Below are positions 8,439 through 19,471 of a stretch of 64,000 nt of DNA, piece after piece. The notes beneath the pieces were generated by a model, which was not told the origin of the DNA, made no database searches, and worked only from the letters and a program-made list of their open reading frames with translations. Both the position numbers and the translations under genes were made by a program. Where the stretch lies: NCBI RefSeq assembly GCF_023499255.1, contig NZ_CP092183.1, positions 4,026,501 through 4,090,500 on the forward strand. The letters run 5' to 3'. Source of the DNA: Couchioplanes caeruleus (GTDB lineage Bacteria; Actinomycetota; Actinomycetes; Mycobacteriales; Micromonosporaceae). How positions within the stretch are numbered: the stretch's first letter is position 1; every line of letters starts with the position of its first letter.

Positions 8439-9341
8439 TCAGGCGGGGTGCGCCGCGGCGCTGCGTCCGCGGGCCCGGTCCGGATAGTGTTTGCGCAGAT
8501 CGGCGGTCGTCAGCCGGTCGAGCATCCGGTCGGGGCGGACCCGGGCGGCCCGGGTCAGCAAGGAAGCCGTCGCCCCGATCGTGTAGCGGGTCCGGGGCCT
8601 GCGGGCCGTCACCGCCCGGGCGATGGTCCGCGCTGCGACCTCGGCCGTCGTGCCCGCCTCGGTGAACGCGGCGACGTGGGCGGGCAGGGCCTGCACCAGC
8701 GCGCCGTACCGATCGGCCTGCTCCCGGGTCAGGCGCGTGCCGAGCTCTCGCAGGGCCGCGGTGCCGTGGCCGACCATCTCGGTCTTGACGCCGCCGGGTT
8801 CGACCACCACCACGCGGACGCCGTGCGGGCCGACCTCGTTGCGCAGGGCGTCGCTCACGGCTTCCATGGCGAACTTGCTGGCGGCGTACGGCCCGTAGCC
8901 GGCCATGGCGATCCGGCCGTTCAGCGAGGTGATGTTGACGATGCGGCCGCCGCCGCGGACCAGCGCCGGCAGCAGGGCCTGGGTGACCGCGACGTGGCCG
9001 AAGAGGTTCACCTCGAACAGGCGCCGCCAGTCGGCGAGCGGGGTCACTTCGATCGGGCCCGCCCCCGGTATCCCGGCGTTGTTGACCAGCGCCCGCAGCG
9101 GACGCCGTTGCGGGTCCCGGTCGATGCGAGCCGCCAGGGCCGCGACGTGGCCGGCGTCGGTGACGTCGAGGATCACCGGCTCGATGCCGGCGGCGCGCAG
9201 GGCCGCTCCGTCGCTGTCGCGGCGCACCCCGGCGAGCACGTGGAACCCCCGGCGGGCCATCTCCCGCGCGGTGGCCGCCCCCATCCCGGTCGACGCACCG
9301 GTCACGACGAGCAGGCCCTGAATTTCGGATGACGTTGTCAT
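8439..9341 (-). CDS. Short-chain dehydrogenase/reductase
   Basis: The product has 300 residues from ATG 9341. It carries the NAD(P)-binding motif TGASTGMG at residues 15-22, NNAG in the central strand, and the catalytic Ser-Tyr-Lys set in NITSLNGRIAMAGYGPYAAS followed by K. It then reads RVVVVEPGGVKTEM, as in classical SDRs. The SDR substrate is not predictable. Just upstream, on the opposite strand, lies the C-terminal remnant of a TetR-type regulator, so this gene may once have been controlled by a divergent repressor. Confidence 0.9.
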   Translation of the reverse strand: MTTSSEIQGLLVVTGASTGMGAATAREMARRGFHVLAGVRRDSDGAALRAAGIEPVILDVTDAGHVAALAARIDRDPQRRPLRALVNNAGIPGAGPIEVTPLADWRRLFEVNLFGHVAVTQALLPALVRGGGRIVNITSLNGRIAMAGYGPYAASKFAMEAVSDALRNEVGPHGVRVVVVEPGGVKTEMVGHGTAALRELGTRLTREQADRYGALVQALPAHVAAFTEAGTTAEVAARTIARAVTARRPRTRYTIGATASLLTRAARVRPDRMLDRLTTADLRKHYPDRARGRSAAAHPA

Positions 9342-9367
9342 CTCTCCACCGTCCCGGCCTGAGATGA

Positions 9368-9538
9368 CATGAGCGGGACGCCCGGCGGTACGCGGCCCTG
9401 CTGATCAGCAGCGCCAGCGGGATCGCGGGTATGCAGGTGAGTGGTCAGCTGCCCCACGAGAAATGGGGCGGCGTCTCCGCGGAGGAGCTCGTCGACATCC
9501 TCGTCGGCATGGTGGCACGCGAGAACCGGCCAGCCTGA
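9368..9538 (+). pseudogene. TetR-family regulator remnant (C-terminus only)
   Basis: The frame open after TGA 9365-9367 encodes RYAALLISSASGIAGMQVSG, then a VSAEELVDILVGMVARE helix, ending at TGA 9536-9538. These are typical final helices of a TetR ligand-binding domain. There is no room for the DNA-binding half, because the divergent SDR gene begins at 9341. An internal ATG at 9431 would give only 35 residues. A deletion that fused the promoter side of the SDR to the tail of its former regulator explains the arrangement. Confidence 0.55.
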
Positions 9539-9549
9539 CGCCGGTCCGG

Positions 9550-9647
9550 GGTCCGGCCCGGTTCTGTCGCACCGGCGGTCCGGCCCGGTTCTGCCGCACC
9601 GGCGGTCCGGCCTGGTTCTGCCGCATCGGCGGTCCGGCCGCATCGGC
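9550..9647. repeat. 27-bp GC-rich tandem repeats, three full copies plus a deleted copy
   Basis: Three adjacent 27-nt units begin at 9550, 9577 and 9604. Each starts ggtccggcc and ends in gccgca followed by ccggc or tcggc, with only one to three differences between copies. A fourth, shortened copy begins at 9631, and a divergent fragment runs to about 9683. There are no spacers, so this is a simple tandem array and not a CRISPR. It lies between the TetR remnant and the MMPL terminator. Confidence 0.8.
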
Positions 9648-9683
9648 GGTCGGGGACCTGGCTTGATTCTGCCGCACCGGCGA

Positions 9684-9718
9684 GCCGGGCCGCCGCCTGT
9701 GAACGGCGGCGGCCCGGC
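9684..9718. terminator. Strong intergenic hairpin
   Basis: A perfect 14-bp inverted repeat, gccgggccgccgcc and its complement, flanks the 7-nt loop tgtgaac. It lies 33 nt beyond the MMPL stop (minus strand) and downstream of the TetR remnant (plus strand). It is probably a bidirectional factor-independent terminator without a T run. Confidence 0.75.
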
Positions 9719-9751
9719 GTGCGAGGCCCGGTGCTCAGGAGGCCGGCATGA

Positions 9752-11947
9752 TCAGCGTCCCGCGCCGACCAGTTCCGGCGCCGGCGGTGCCGGCTCCGGC
9801 TCGGCGGGGCGCAGCTTGTCGCCCTCGACGTCCACGTCCGGCAGGATCCGGTCGAGCCAGCGCGGGAGCGCCCAGGCGCGGCGCCCGAGCAGCGTCATCG
9901 CCGCCGGGACGATCGTCATCCGGACCACGAACGCGTCGAAGAGGATCGCCGCGGCCAGCGCGAAGCCGATCGACTTGATGATCGAGTCGGGCGAGAGGAT
10001 GAAGCCGGAGAAGACGCTGATCATGATGATCGCGGCCGCGGTGACCACCCGTGCCCCGTGGCCGAAGCCGTCCACCACCGCGTCCCTCGGCGCCGCGCCG
10101 TGCACGTGTTCCTCGCGCATCCGGCTGACCAGGAACACCTCGTAGTCCATCGCCAGGCCGAACACGATGCCGATGAGCAGCACCGGCAGCAGGCTGACCA
10201 CCGGGCCGGTCTGCTCGACGCCGAAGACGCCGGCGAGCCAGCCCCACTGGAACACCGCGACGACCGCGCCGAACGTGGCCACGATGCTGAGCAGGAAACC
10301 GCCGATCGCCTTGAGCGGCACCAGGACCGAGCGGAACAGCACGGTCAGCAGCAGGAACGCCAGCGCCACGATCACCGCGAGGTACGGCACCAGCGCCTCA
10401 CCCATCTTCGCGGACATGTCGATGTTGACCGCCGTCGTGCCGGTGACCGCCAGCTCCGCCCCGGTACGCCCGCCCACGCCGTCGTCGAGGCCGCGGATCG
10501 CGTGCACCAGATCGGTGGTCTGCCGGCTGTCCGGCGCGCTGGCCGGGATCACCTGGAGGATCGCCGTGTCACCGGCCGGGTTGAAGGTGGCCGGGCTGAC
10601 CGTGACGACGTCCGGCAGCTTCTTGATCGCGGCGGCCGCGTCCTCGGCGGCCCGCTGCGGCTCGGCGCTGCCGGCGGCGTCCACGACGACGAGCAGCGGG
10701 CCGTTGAAGCCCGGGCCGAAGCCATCGGTGAGCAGGTCGTACGCCTTGCGCTGGGTGGTGTCCGGTGCGGCCATGTTGTCCCCGGGCAGCCCGAGCCGCA
10801 GGCTCAGCGCGGGGATCGCGATCACCAGCAGGCCCAGCGTCGCCGCGGCGAGCGTCAGCACCGGCCGGCGGGACACCAGCCGGGCCCAGCGCCGGCCCGC
10901 CGTGGTCCGTCCGGCGTCGCCCTCGGGGTCGCGGGCCCGGCGGCTGCCGCTGATCCGGCCACCGACGAATCCGAGCAGCGCGGGGAGCAGCGTCAGGGCG
11001 ATCAGCACCGCGACCGCGACGGCCCCGGCGGCAGCCAGGCCCATCTGGGTGAGCACCGGCAGGTTCACCACGGCGAGCGCGGACAGCGCGATGACCACCG
11101 TGAGGCCGGCGAAGGTGACCGCCGAGCCGGCCGTGCCGACCGCGCGCCCGGCGGCCTCGATGCCCGTACGGCCCAGGGCCACCTCGTGCCGGTAGCGGGA
11201 GACGATGAACAGCGCGTAGTCGACCGCCACGGCGATGCCGAGCATGAGTGCGAGGGTCGGCGTGTTGCTGCTGAGGTCGGTGAAGCCCGACACGATCTGG
11301 ATGCCGGCCATCGCCGCGCCCACCCCGAGGATCGCGGTGAGCAGTGGCAGCCCGGCGGCGACCAGCGAACCGAAGGTGATCACGAGGACGACGCCGGCGA
11401 CCAGCAGGCCGATCACCTCACCCGGCCCCTGCTCACCCGGCTCCTGCATGGCGTCGCCGCCCGCCTCGACGCTCAGCCCGGCGTCGCGCCCGATCCCGGC
11501 GGCGCCGGTCAGCGCGTCGCGGTCCGCGTTCGTCAGCTCGTCCGCCGGCACCTTGAACGTGACCTGGGCGTACGCGACGGTTCCGGCCTGGTTGACGGTG
11601 CCCTTGAGCGGATCGGTGACGTCGGCGACCTGCGCCCCGGTCCGTACCCGGGTGACCGTCTGCTCGATCGCGGCCCGGTTGGCCGCGTCGGTGACCTTCT
11701 CGCCCTGCGGCGCGACGAACACGACGCGGGCCTGGGCGCCGCCGGCGCCGGACTGCGGGAAGCGCTCCTGGAGCAGGTCCTGGGCCTGCTGTGCCTCGGT
11801 GCCCGGGATGGTGAACGTGTCGGAGGTCGGCCCGGACAGGGTGGCCGCGCCGACCCCGAGTATCGCGAGCACGGCCAGCCACAGGGACAGCACCAGCGTG
11901 CGGCGGCGGAAGCTGAACCGACCGAGCCGATAGAGATAGGTAGCCAT
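9752..11947 (-). CDS. MMPL/RND-type membrane transporter
   Basis: The product has 731 residues from ATG 11947. Two MMPL halves each carry a large extracellular loop followed by a helix bundle. The characteristic charged segments are VAVDYALFIVSRYRHE in the first half and GLAMDYEVFLVSRMREEH in the second. The Asp-Tyr pair is the proton-relay signature of MmpL3-type exporters. Length and layout fit actinobacterial MMPL proteins, which move lipids, siderophores or drugs by proton motive force. The gene is divergent from the NarL-type two-component pair, which could control it; the substrate is unknown. Confidence 0.92.
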   Translation of the reverse strand: MATYLYRLGRFSFRRRTLVLSLWLAVLAILGVGAATLSGPTSDTFTIPGTEAQQAQDLLQERFPQSGAGGAQARVVFVAPQGEKVTDAANRAAIEQTVTRVRTGAQVADVTDPLKGTVNQAGTVAYAQVTFKVPADELTNADRDALTGAAGIGRDAGLSVEAGGDAMQEPGEQGPGEVIGLLVAGVVLVITFGSLVAAGLPLLTAILGVGAAMAGIQIVSGFTDLSSNTPTLALMLGIAVAVDYALFIVSRYRHEVALGRTGIEAAGRAVGTAGSAVTFAGLTVVIALSALAVVNLPVLTQMGLAAAGAVAVAVLIALTLLPALLGFVGGRISGSRRARDPEGDAGRTTAGRRWARLVSRRPVLTLAAATLGLLVIAIPALSLRLGLPGDNMAAPDTTQRKAYDLLTDGFGPGFNGPLLVVVDAAGSAEPQRAAEDAAAAIKKLPDVVTVSPATFNPAGDTAILQVIPASAPDSRQTTDLVHAIRGLDDGVGGRTGAELAVTGTTAVNIDMSAKMGEALVPYLAVIVALAFLLLTVLFRSVLVPLKAIGGFLLSIVATFGAVVAVFQWGWLAGVFGVEQTGPVVSLLPVLLIGIVFGLAMDYEVFLVSRMREEHVHGAAPRDAVVDGFGHGARVVTAAAIIMISVFSGFILSPDSIIKSIGFALAAAILFDAFVVRMTIVPAAMTLLGRRAWALPRWLDRILPDVDVEGDKLRPAEPEPAPPAPELVGAGR

Positions 11948-12119
11948 CGCTTCTCCAGGTGAGCCTTCGTCAGGGACTCACTCACGGTCCCGGGAAACGG
12001 CCGCCGCGTCGTCGTCCCGGTGCAGGCAGCTGCGTACCATGATCGTGGTATCCGGGCCGGGCCCCGTTACTGCGCCGGGACGACGCCGGGCTGGTCGCTT
12101 CCGCGTACGGTGCAGGGTG
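11948..12119. promoter_or_regulatory. Divergent promoter region between MMPL gene and histidine kinase
   Basis: These 172 bases separate the divergent starts of the exporter and the sensor kinase, so both promoters should lie here. Candidate partly symmetric elements such as gtgag and ctcac occur near 11962-11985. No confident -10/-35 pair or operator was found. Confidence 0.4.
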
Positions 12120-13388
12120 ATGGAGACCAGGCACATCGCCCGGATGAGGGCGTGGAAGGAAGCAGCGGCGGAGAAGCCGATGCTGCTCGACGTCCTGCTC
12201 GCGATCGTGCTGGCGTGGGCCGTCTTCAAGGCGACGGTCGACGACCGGGTGACGCCCAGCGACGTCCTCGTGGCGCTGGTCGCGTTCCTGGCGGTGCTGC
12301 TGAGGCGCCTGCGGCCGTACACGGCGCTGGGCGTGGCGACCGCCGCCACGGTGGGCGCGGTGCTGCGCGGCGTCAGCAATCCCGGGCTGATCGTCGCGCT
12401 GGGCGTGATCACGTACTCGATCGCGGCGCACACGAACCGGCGCCGCGGGTGGATCTGCGCGCTGGCCGCGTCGTCGCTGGTCTACGCGACCGGCCTGGTT
12501 GTGGCGGTGGGGGACTGGTGGCGCTTCGAGACCCTCGGCGTGTTCGCGTGGATCTTCATGGCGGCGGCCGCCGGGGACGCAGCGCGCATGCACCGGGCGT
12601 ACATCCGTGAGGTGGAGGAACGCGCCCGCCGCGCCGAGGAGACGCGCGAGGAGGTGGCGCGGCGCCGGGTCATGGACGAGCGCGTCCGCATCGCCCGCGA
12701 GCTGCACGACGTCGTCGCCCACCACATCGCCGTGATCAGCGTGCAGGCCGGCGCGGCCGCCCACATCCTGCAACGTCAGCCGGACCAGGTGGGCCCGGTG
12801 CTCGCGCACATCCGCGACGCCTCCGACACCGTGCTCAAGGAGATCCAGTCGGTGGTCGGGGTGCTGCGCAGCGGCGACGAGGCGGACAGCCACGAGCCCA
12901 CGCCGGGCCTCGCCCGCCTGCCGGAACTGCTGGGTGCCCTGGAGGCGACCGGTTTCCGCGTACGCCACCAGCAGCGCGGCGTGCCGCGGGACCTGCCGGC
13001 CCTGGTGGACCTGGCGGCGTACCGGATCGTGCAGGAGGCGCTGACCAACGCGCACCGCTACGGCACCGGCTCGGCCGCCCTCCTCGTCGAGTACGCCCCC
13101 AGCGGCGTGATCGTCGAGGTCGCCAACGAGGTGCCGCCGGAGCCGTCGACGCCGGGACCGGGCTCCGGGTACGGGCTGCTCGGCATGCGGGAGCGGGCGG
13201 CGTCGGCCGGCGGGCGGGTCACGGCGGGCTTCGTGGAGGACGGCCGGTTCCGGGTGCACGCGGTCCTGCCGATTGAGGCCCCGGCTGCCGCTCCCACCCC
13301 CGGGGAGGCGACGGCCCCGGCCCGCACGTCGCTGGTGCTACGTCCGGGCCTGCGAGGCTGCGTCATCCCGCGCGAGGAGCCGGCGTGA
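12120..13388 (+). CDS. NarL-type sensor histidine kinase
   Basis: ATG 12120 gives 422 residues. The frame is open further upstream, but that stretch lies in the promoter region. Residues 20-165 hold four to six hydrophobic helices, a small membrane sensor without an extracellular domain. A coiled segment leads to the HisKA_3 box RIARELHDVVAHHIAVI with the phosphoacceptor His. The HATPase domain follows, with YRIVQEALTNAHRYG (N box) and GYGLLGMRERA (G box). The response regulator follows 85 nt downstream, so the two form a cognate pair. The divergent MMPL exporter is a likely target, by position only. Confidence 0.92.
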   Translation: METRHIARMRAWKEAAAEKPMLLDVLLAIVLAWAVFKATVDDRVTPSDVLVALVAFLAVLLRRLRPYTALGVATAATVGAVLRGVSNPGLIVALGVITYSIAAHTNRRRGWICALAASSLVYATGLVVAVGDWWRFETLGVFAWIFMAAAAGDAARMHRAYIREVEERARRAEETREEVARRRVMDERVRIARELHDVVAHHIAVISVQAGAAAHILQRQPDQVGPVLAHIRDASDTVLKEIQSVVGVLRSGDEADSHEPTPGLARLPELLGALEATGFRVRHQQRGVPRDLPALVDLAAYRIVQEALTNAHRYGTGSAALLVEYAPSGVIVEVANEVPPEPSTPGPGSGYGLLGMRERAASAGGRVTAGFVEDGRFRVHAVLPIEAPAAAPTPGEATAPARTSLVLRPGLRGCVIPREEPA

Positions 13389-13473
13389 CCGACCGCACCG
13401 AGCTTCGCTCAGCGTGGGTGGAAGGCGGCCGTGCCGGCGAGGGCCGGACGGGTATGCCGATGGAAGGCTCAGC

Positions 13474-14157
13474 GTGACGATCCGGGTGCTGCTCGCGGAT
13501 GATCAGGCGCTGATCCGGGCGGGCTTCAAGATGATCATTGATTCGGAGCCGGGGTTCCAGGTCGTCGCCGAGGCGGTGGACGGGCGCGAGGCGGTCGATC
13601 TGGCCCGGACGGCCCGCGCCGACGTCGTGCTGATGGACATCCGGATGCCGCGGATGGACGGGCTGGAGGCCACCCGCCGGATCGGCGCGGACGACAATCT
13701 CGCCGGGGTGCGGGTGCTGGTGCTGACCACGTTCGAGAACGACGACAACGTGGTGCTGGCCCTGCAGGCGGGCGCGAGCGGGTTCCTGGGCAAGAGCGTG
13801 GAGCCGGAGGATCTGCTGCACGCGATCCGGGTGGTGGCCGGCGGGGAGGCGCTGCTGTCGCCGAAGGCCACGCGGGGCCTGGTCAGCCGGTTTCTGACCA
13901 CCCTGCGGCCGGAGCCGGGCGGCTCGTCGCCGGCGCTGGATCTGCTCACCGAGCGGGAGCGGGAGATCCTGGTGCTGGTCGCGCACGGGCTGTCCAACGA
14001 CGACATCGCCGAGCGGCTGCACCTGTCGCCGCTGACCGCGAAGACCCACGTGAACCGGGCGATGACCAAGCTCAACGCGCGGGACCGGGCCCAGCTGGTG
14101 GTGCTGGCGTACCAGAACGGGCTGGTCCGGCAGGGGGATGCGCTGCCGGAAGGCTGA
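13474..14157 (+). CDS. NarL/FixJ-family response regulator
   Basis: GTG 13474 gives 227 residues, with ggaagg about 6 nt upstream. The receiver domain carries the acidic pair in LLADDQ and the phosphoacceptor Asp in VVLMDIRMPRMDGLEA, plus the conserved TTF and K of LGKS. The C-terminal LuxR-type helix-turn-helix has LTEREREILVLVAHGLSNDD and LSPLTAKTHVNRAMTKL. It is the partner of the kinase immediately upstream. Confidence 0.94.
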   Translation: MTIRVLLADDQALIRAGFKMIIDSEPGFQVVAEAVDGREAVDLARTARADVVLMDIRMPRMDGLEATRRIGADDNLAGVRVLVLTTFENDDNVVLALQAGASGFLGKSVEPEDLLHAIRVVAGGEALLSPKATRGLVSRFLTTLRPEPGGSSPALDLLTEREREILVLVAHGLSNDDIAERLHLSPLTAKTHVNRAMTKLNARDRAQLVVLAYQNGLVRQGDALPEG

Positions 14158-14160
14158 CGC

Positions 14161-16728
<2,568 letters not shown>

Positions 16729-16744
16729 CCGTACGGGTTCGCGA

Positions 16745-16772
16745 GGCCCGCTCCCGATCGCGGGAGCGGGCC
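16745..16772 (+). terminator. Terminator after the GH6/Cip1-like operon
   Basis: A perfect 12-bp inverted repeat, ggcccgctcccg and its complement, surrounds the loop atcg. It starts 16 nt after the stop codon and precedes the AAA+ gene. Confidence 0.85.
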
Positions 16773-16818
16773 CCGCTGCGTCCGGCGTGTCACTCTTGGT
16801 ACCGGAGAGGGGGCCGCC

Positions 16819-18267
16819 ATGACCGAGTCCTTCCAGTACGCCGGAGCCACCGTCGAGATCGTCGACGCCGGCACCATCCTCGCCGCCGCCCGGGTCAACC
16901 CGGTCGAGCTGCTGCGCCGGGCCACGTTCCCGTCGCCGGTGCGGCGCGCCGAGCTGACCGTCTCCAGCGCCGACACGCCCGAGGGGCCGATGCACGTGTT
17001 CGCCGCGGAGATCGGCACCACGGTCAACGACCTGCCGCACAAGGAGCGCATCCGCGCCGTCGTGCTCGGCAACGACCCGGTGGGGACGCTGCTGGCGAAG
17101 CGGATCGCGGCCGGCGACCCGATCGCCACGCGCATCGTCGACGGTGTGGGGACCGCGGCCGTGGCGGCGTACAGGAAACTCGGCCTGGACAAGCCCGTCA
17201 CGTCCGGCGAACCGGAGACCGGTTACCTCGCCGACGCCGCCGGTGGCCTGCAGGCCACCATGACCCACGACCCGGCCGCCGGCGTGCTGCGCCTGCGGGC
17301 CGAGGTCCCGCGCGACGACGTGCAGCCCGAGCACCTGGCCGCCATGGTGCGGCTGGTGCTGCAGGCGGTCGTCGAGCTGCTGCCGCCGTCGAGCGAGCCG
17401 CTGACCGGCCGCCGGTACGTGGTCAGCCGCGAGACCATCCCGCGGGTCGCCACCACCACCCAGGAGGTCACGCTCGACCAGGTGGGCGGGCTCGCGCCCG
17501 TGGTCGCGGAGCTGCGCCAGATCGCGGTGTCGTTCCGCCACCCCGAGGCGATGGCCCGGTGGGGCGCGCGCCGGCCGCAGGGCATCCTCATGTACGGCCC
17601 GCCCGGCACCGGCAAGACCATGCTGTCGCGCGCGCTGGCCAACGAGATCGGCGCCGACTTCCGCGAGATCCGTACGCCCGAGATCCTCGACAAGTGGCTG
17701 GGCGGCTCGGAGCGCAACATCAAGCAGGTGTTCCGCGACGCCCGCCGCTACCGGGTGCCGACGCTCATCCTCTTCGACGAGTTCGACTCGATCATCAGCT
17801 ACGCGGGCTCCGGCGGCGACGCGGCCAGCCAGGCGATCAACGCGGTGGCCGGCATCTTCAAGCAGGAGATGAACGACCTCATCGAGGCCAACCCGAACGT
17901 GATCGTGGTGGCCACGACGAACTTCCCGCACCGCGTCGACGACTCGCTGATCCGCTCCGGCCGCTTCGACGTGAAGCTGTCCATCCCGAAGCCGGACGAC
18001 GCGAGCCGCACGGAGATCTTCCGCAAGATGATCGCCCAGCTCGCGGCGGCCCACGAGGAGCCGGGCTTCACGATGTTCGCCGACGGGCTGGACATGGCCG
18101 AGCTGGGCCGGCTCAGCCACGGGATGACCGGCGCGGACATCAAGGAGGTGCTGCGCCGGGTGCAGCTGACCAAGGCCATGCAGGACGCCCGGACCGGCGG
18201 CATGGTGGAGCCGATCAGCCAGCAGGACCTGCGGGAGAGCGTCGCGGAGCTGCTGGGACAGCACTGA
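16819..18267 (+). CDS. AAA+ ATPase with unassigned N-terminal domain
   Basis: The product has 482 residues from ATG 16819, with ggagaggg upstream. The first 215 residues match no family recognised here. The AAA module follows: Walker A GPPGTGKT at 260-267, Walker B LILFDEFD, the sensor residue in VVATTNFP, and the second region of homology with arginines in LIRSGRFDVKL. HGMTGADIKEVLRRVQL forms the C-terminal lid. The module is of the FtsH/Cdc48/proteasomal-ATPase class, but no zinc protease site, transmembrane helix or C-terminal proteasome-docking tail is present. A remodelling or unfolding role is likely; the partner is unknown. The gene stands alone between a terminator and a convergent gene. 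Confidence 0.85.
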   Translation: MTESFQYAGATVEIVDAGTILAAARVNPVELLRRATFPSPVRRAELTVSSADTPEGPMHVFAAEIGTTVNDLPHKERIRAVVLGNDPVGTLLAKRIAAGDPIATRIVDGVGTAAVAAYRKLGLDKPVTSGEPETGYLADAAGGLQATMTHDPAAGVLRLRAEVPRDDVQPEHLAAMVRLVLQAVVELLPPSSEPLTGRRYVVSRETIPRVATTTQEVTLDQVGGLAPVVAELRQIAVSFRHPEAMARWGARRPQGILMYGPPGTGKTMLSRALANEIGADFREIRTPEILDKWLGGSERNIKQVFRDARRYRVPTLILFDEFDSIISYAGSGGDAASQAINAVAGIFKQEMNDLIEANPNVIVVATTNFPHRVDDSLIRSGRFDVKLSIPKPDDASRTEIFRKMIAQLAAAHEEPGFTMFADGLDMAELGRLSHGMTGADIKEVLRRVQLTKAMQDARTGGMVEPISQQDLRESVAELLGQH

Positions 18268-19462
18268 CGGGGACCGGCCGCCAGGGCAGCAGCGCGGCGC
18301 CGGCGGCCAGGCCCACCGTGATGACCAGCAGCGCGGCGCGCACGCTCGTGGCGGCGGCGAGCAGGCCGCCCCCGGTGATGCACACCGGCTGGGCGACCCG
18401 GTTGCTGATCGACCAGGCGGCGAGCACGCGCGACACGTGCCGGTCCGCGACCGCGGTCAGCCGCCACGCCGCGAACGCCGGGTTGAACAGCCCCGCCAAG
18501 CCGGTGGTGAGCAGCTCTCCGGCCGTGATCAGAACCAGCCCGGCGGTGCCGGCCGGAGCGAACGGCACCAGCGCCAGCGGCAGCGTCTTCGCCACGCCCG
18601 CGACCAGCAGCACCCGCCGGCGGCCCCGCCGGCGGACGAGCGGTCGCGCGGCCAGCGACCCGGCCAGCCCGCCGAGGCAGGAGACGCCGAAGACGAGGCC
18701 GTACGCCCACGCGGCGAAGCCGAGCTCGCGCAGCATCAGCACGGTGATCAGCGGCAGCGTGGCCATCACGCCACCGTTGAAGATCAGCGAGTTGGCGTAC
18801 AGGGCGCGCAGCTCCGGGTGACCGAGGATGTACCGCCAGCCCGCGGTGATCGCGGCCCAGCGGTCCGGCGCCGGCGACCGCTCGGGCGGCGCCGGCTCGG
18901 GGGAGCGCAGGCTGCGCACGCCCACGGCCGACAGCAGGAACGACACCGCGTCCGCCGCCATCGTCGCGGTCGGCCCGAGCCACCCGACCAGCGCGCCACC
19001 CAGCGGCGGCCCCACCGTGTTGACGGTCCAGAACGTCGCCTCGAAGCGGCCGGTCGCGGTGGTGAGCCCGGCGGCGGGAACCAGCCCCTTGAGGTGCGCG
19101 CCGCTCGCCGCCTGGAACGCGATGACGCCCACCGACTGGGCCACAGCGACGAGGCAGAGCTGCGCGTACGTCAGCACGCCGGCGGCCGCCGCGACGGGCA
19201 CGCTCGCCAGCGCCGCACCGCGGACCAGGTCGGCGCCCGCCATGACGGGCCGCTTCGGACGGAACTCGATCCACGGGCCGAGCGGGAGCGCGAGCGCCGC
19301 CCCGGCCAGCCCGCCCAGCGCCGCGAGCAGCGACACCTGCAGCACGCTCGCGTGCAGGACCAGCGTGGCGATCAGCGGCAGGGCGCCGAGGCTCAGGGCC
19401 GTGCCCAGCTCGCTCACCGCGTACGCCGACCAGAGGCGGCGGAAGTCGGGCCCCAGAGTCAC
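18215..19462 (-). CDS. MFS transporter
   Basis: The product has 415 residues from GTG 19462. About ten to twelve hydrophobic helices are visible. MFS marks include PDFRRLWSAYAVSELGTAL at the N-terminus and the basic loops FRPKRPV and RRRGRRRV between helices. The shape fits enterobactin-exporter or macrolide-efflux-like (MFS_3) proteins. The last 53 nt overlap the 3' end of the converging AAA+ gene, so there is no terminator between them. The substrate is unknown. Confidence 0.88.
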   Translation of the reverse strand: MTLGPDFRRLWSAYAVSELGTALSLGALPLIATLVLHASVLQVSLLAALGGLAGAALALPLGPWIEFRPKRPVMAGADLVRGAALASVPVAAAAGVLTYAQLCLVAVAQSVGVIAFQAASGAHLKGLVPAAGLTTATGRFEATFWTVNTVGPPLGGALVGWLGPTATMAADAVSFLLSAVGVRSLRSPEPAPPERSPAPDRWAAITAGWRYILGHPELRALYANSLIFNGGVMATLPLITVLMLRELGFAAWAYGLVFGVSCLGGLAGSLAARPLVRRRGRRRVLLVAGVAKTLPLALVPFAPAGTAGLVLITAGELLTTGLAGLFNPAFAAWRLTAVADRHVSRVLAAWSISNRVAQPVCITGGGLLAAATSVRAALLVITVGLAAGAALLPWRPVPVSAVPAAPRRSPAGPAG

Positions 19463-19471
19463 GGGGAGACC

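Noticed and set aside
9550..9690. CRISPR array
   Set aside because: The repeats are directly adjacent with no spacers, only three to four copies exist and no cas genes are near.
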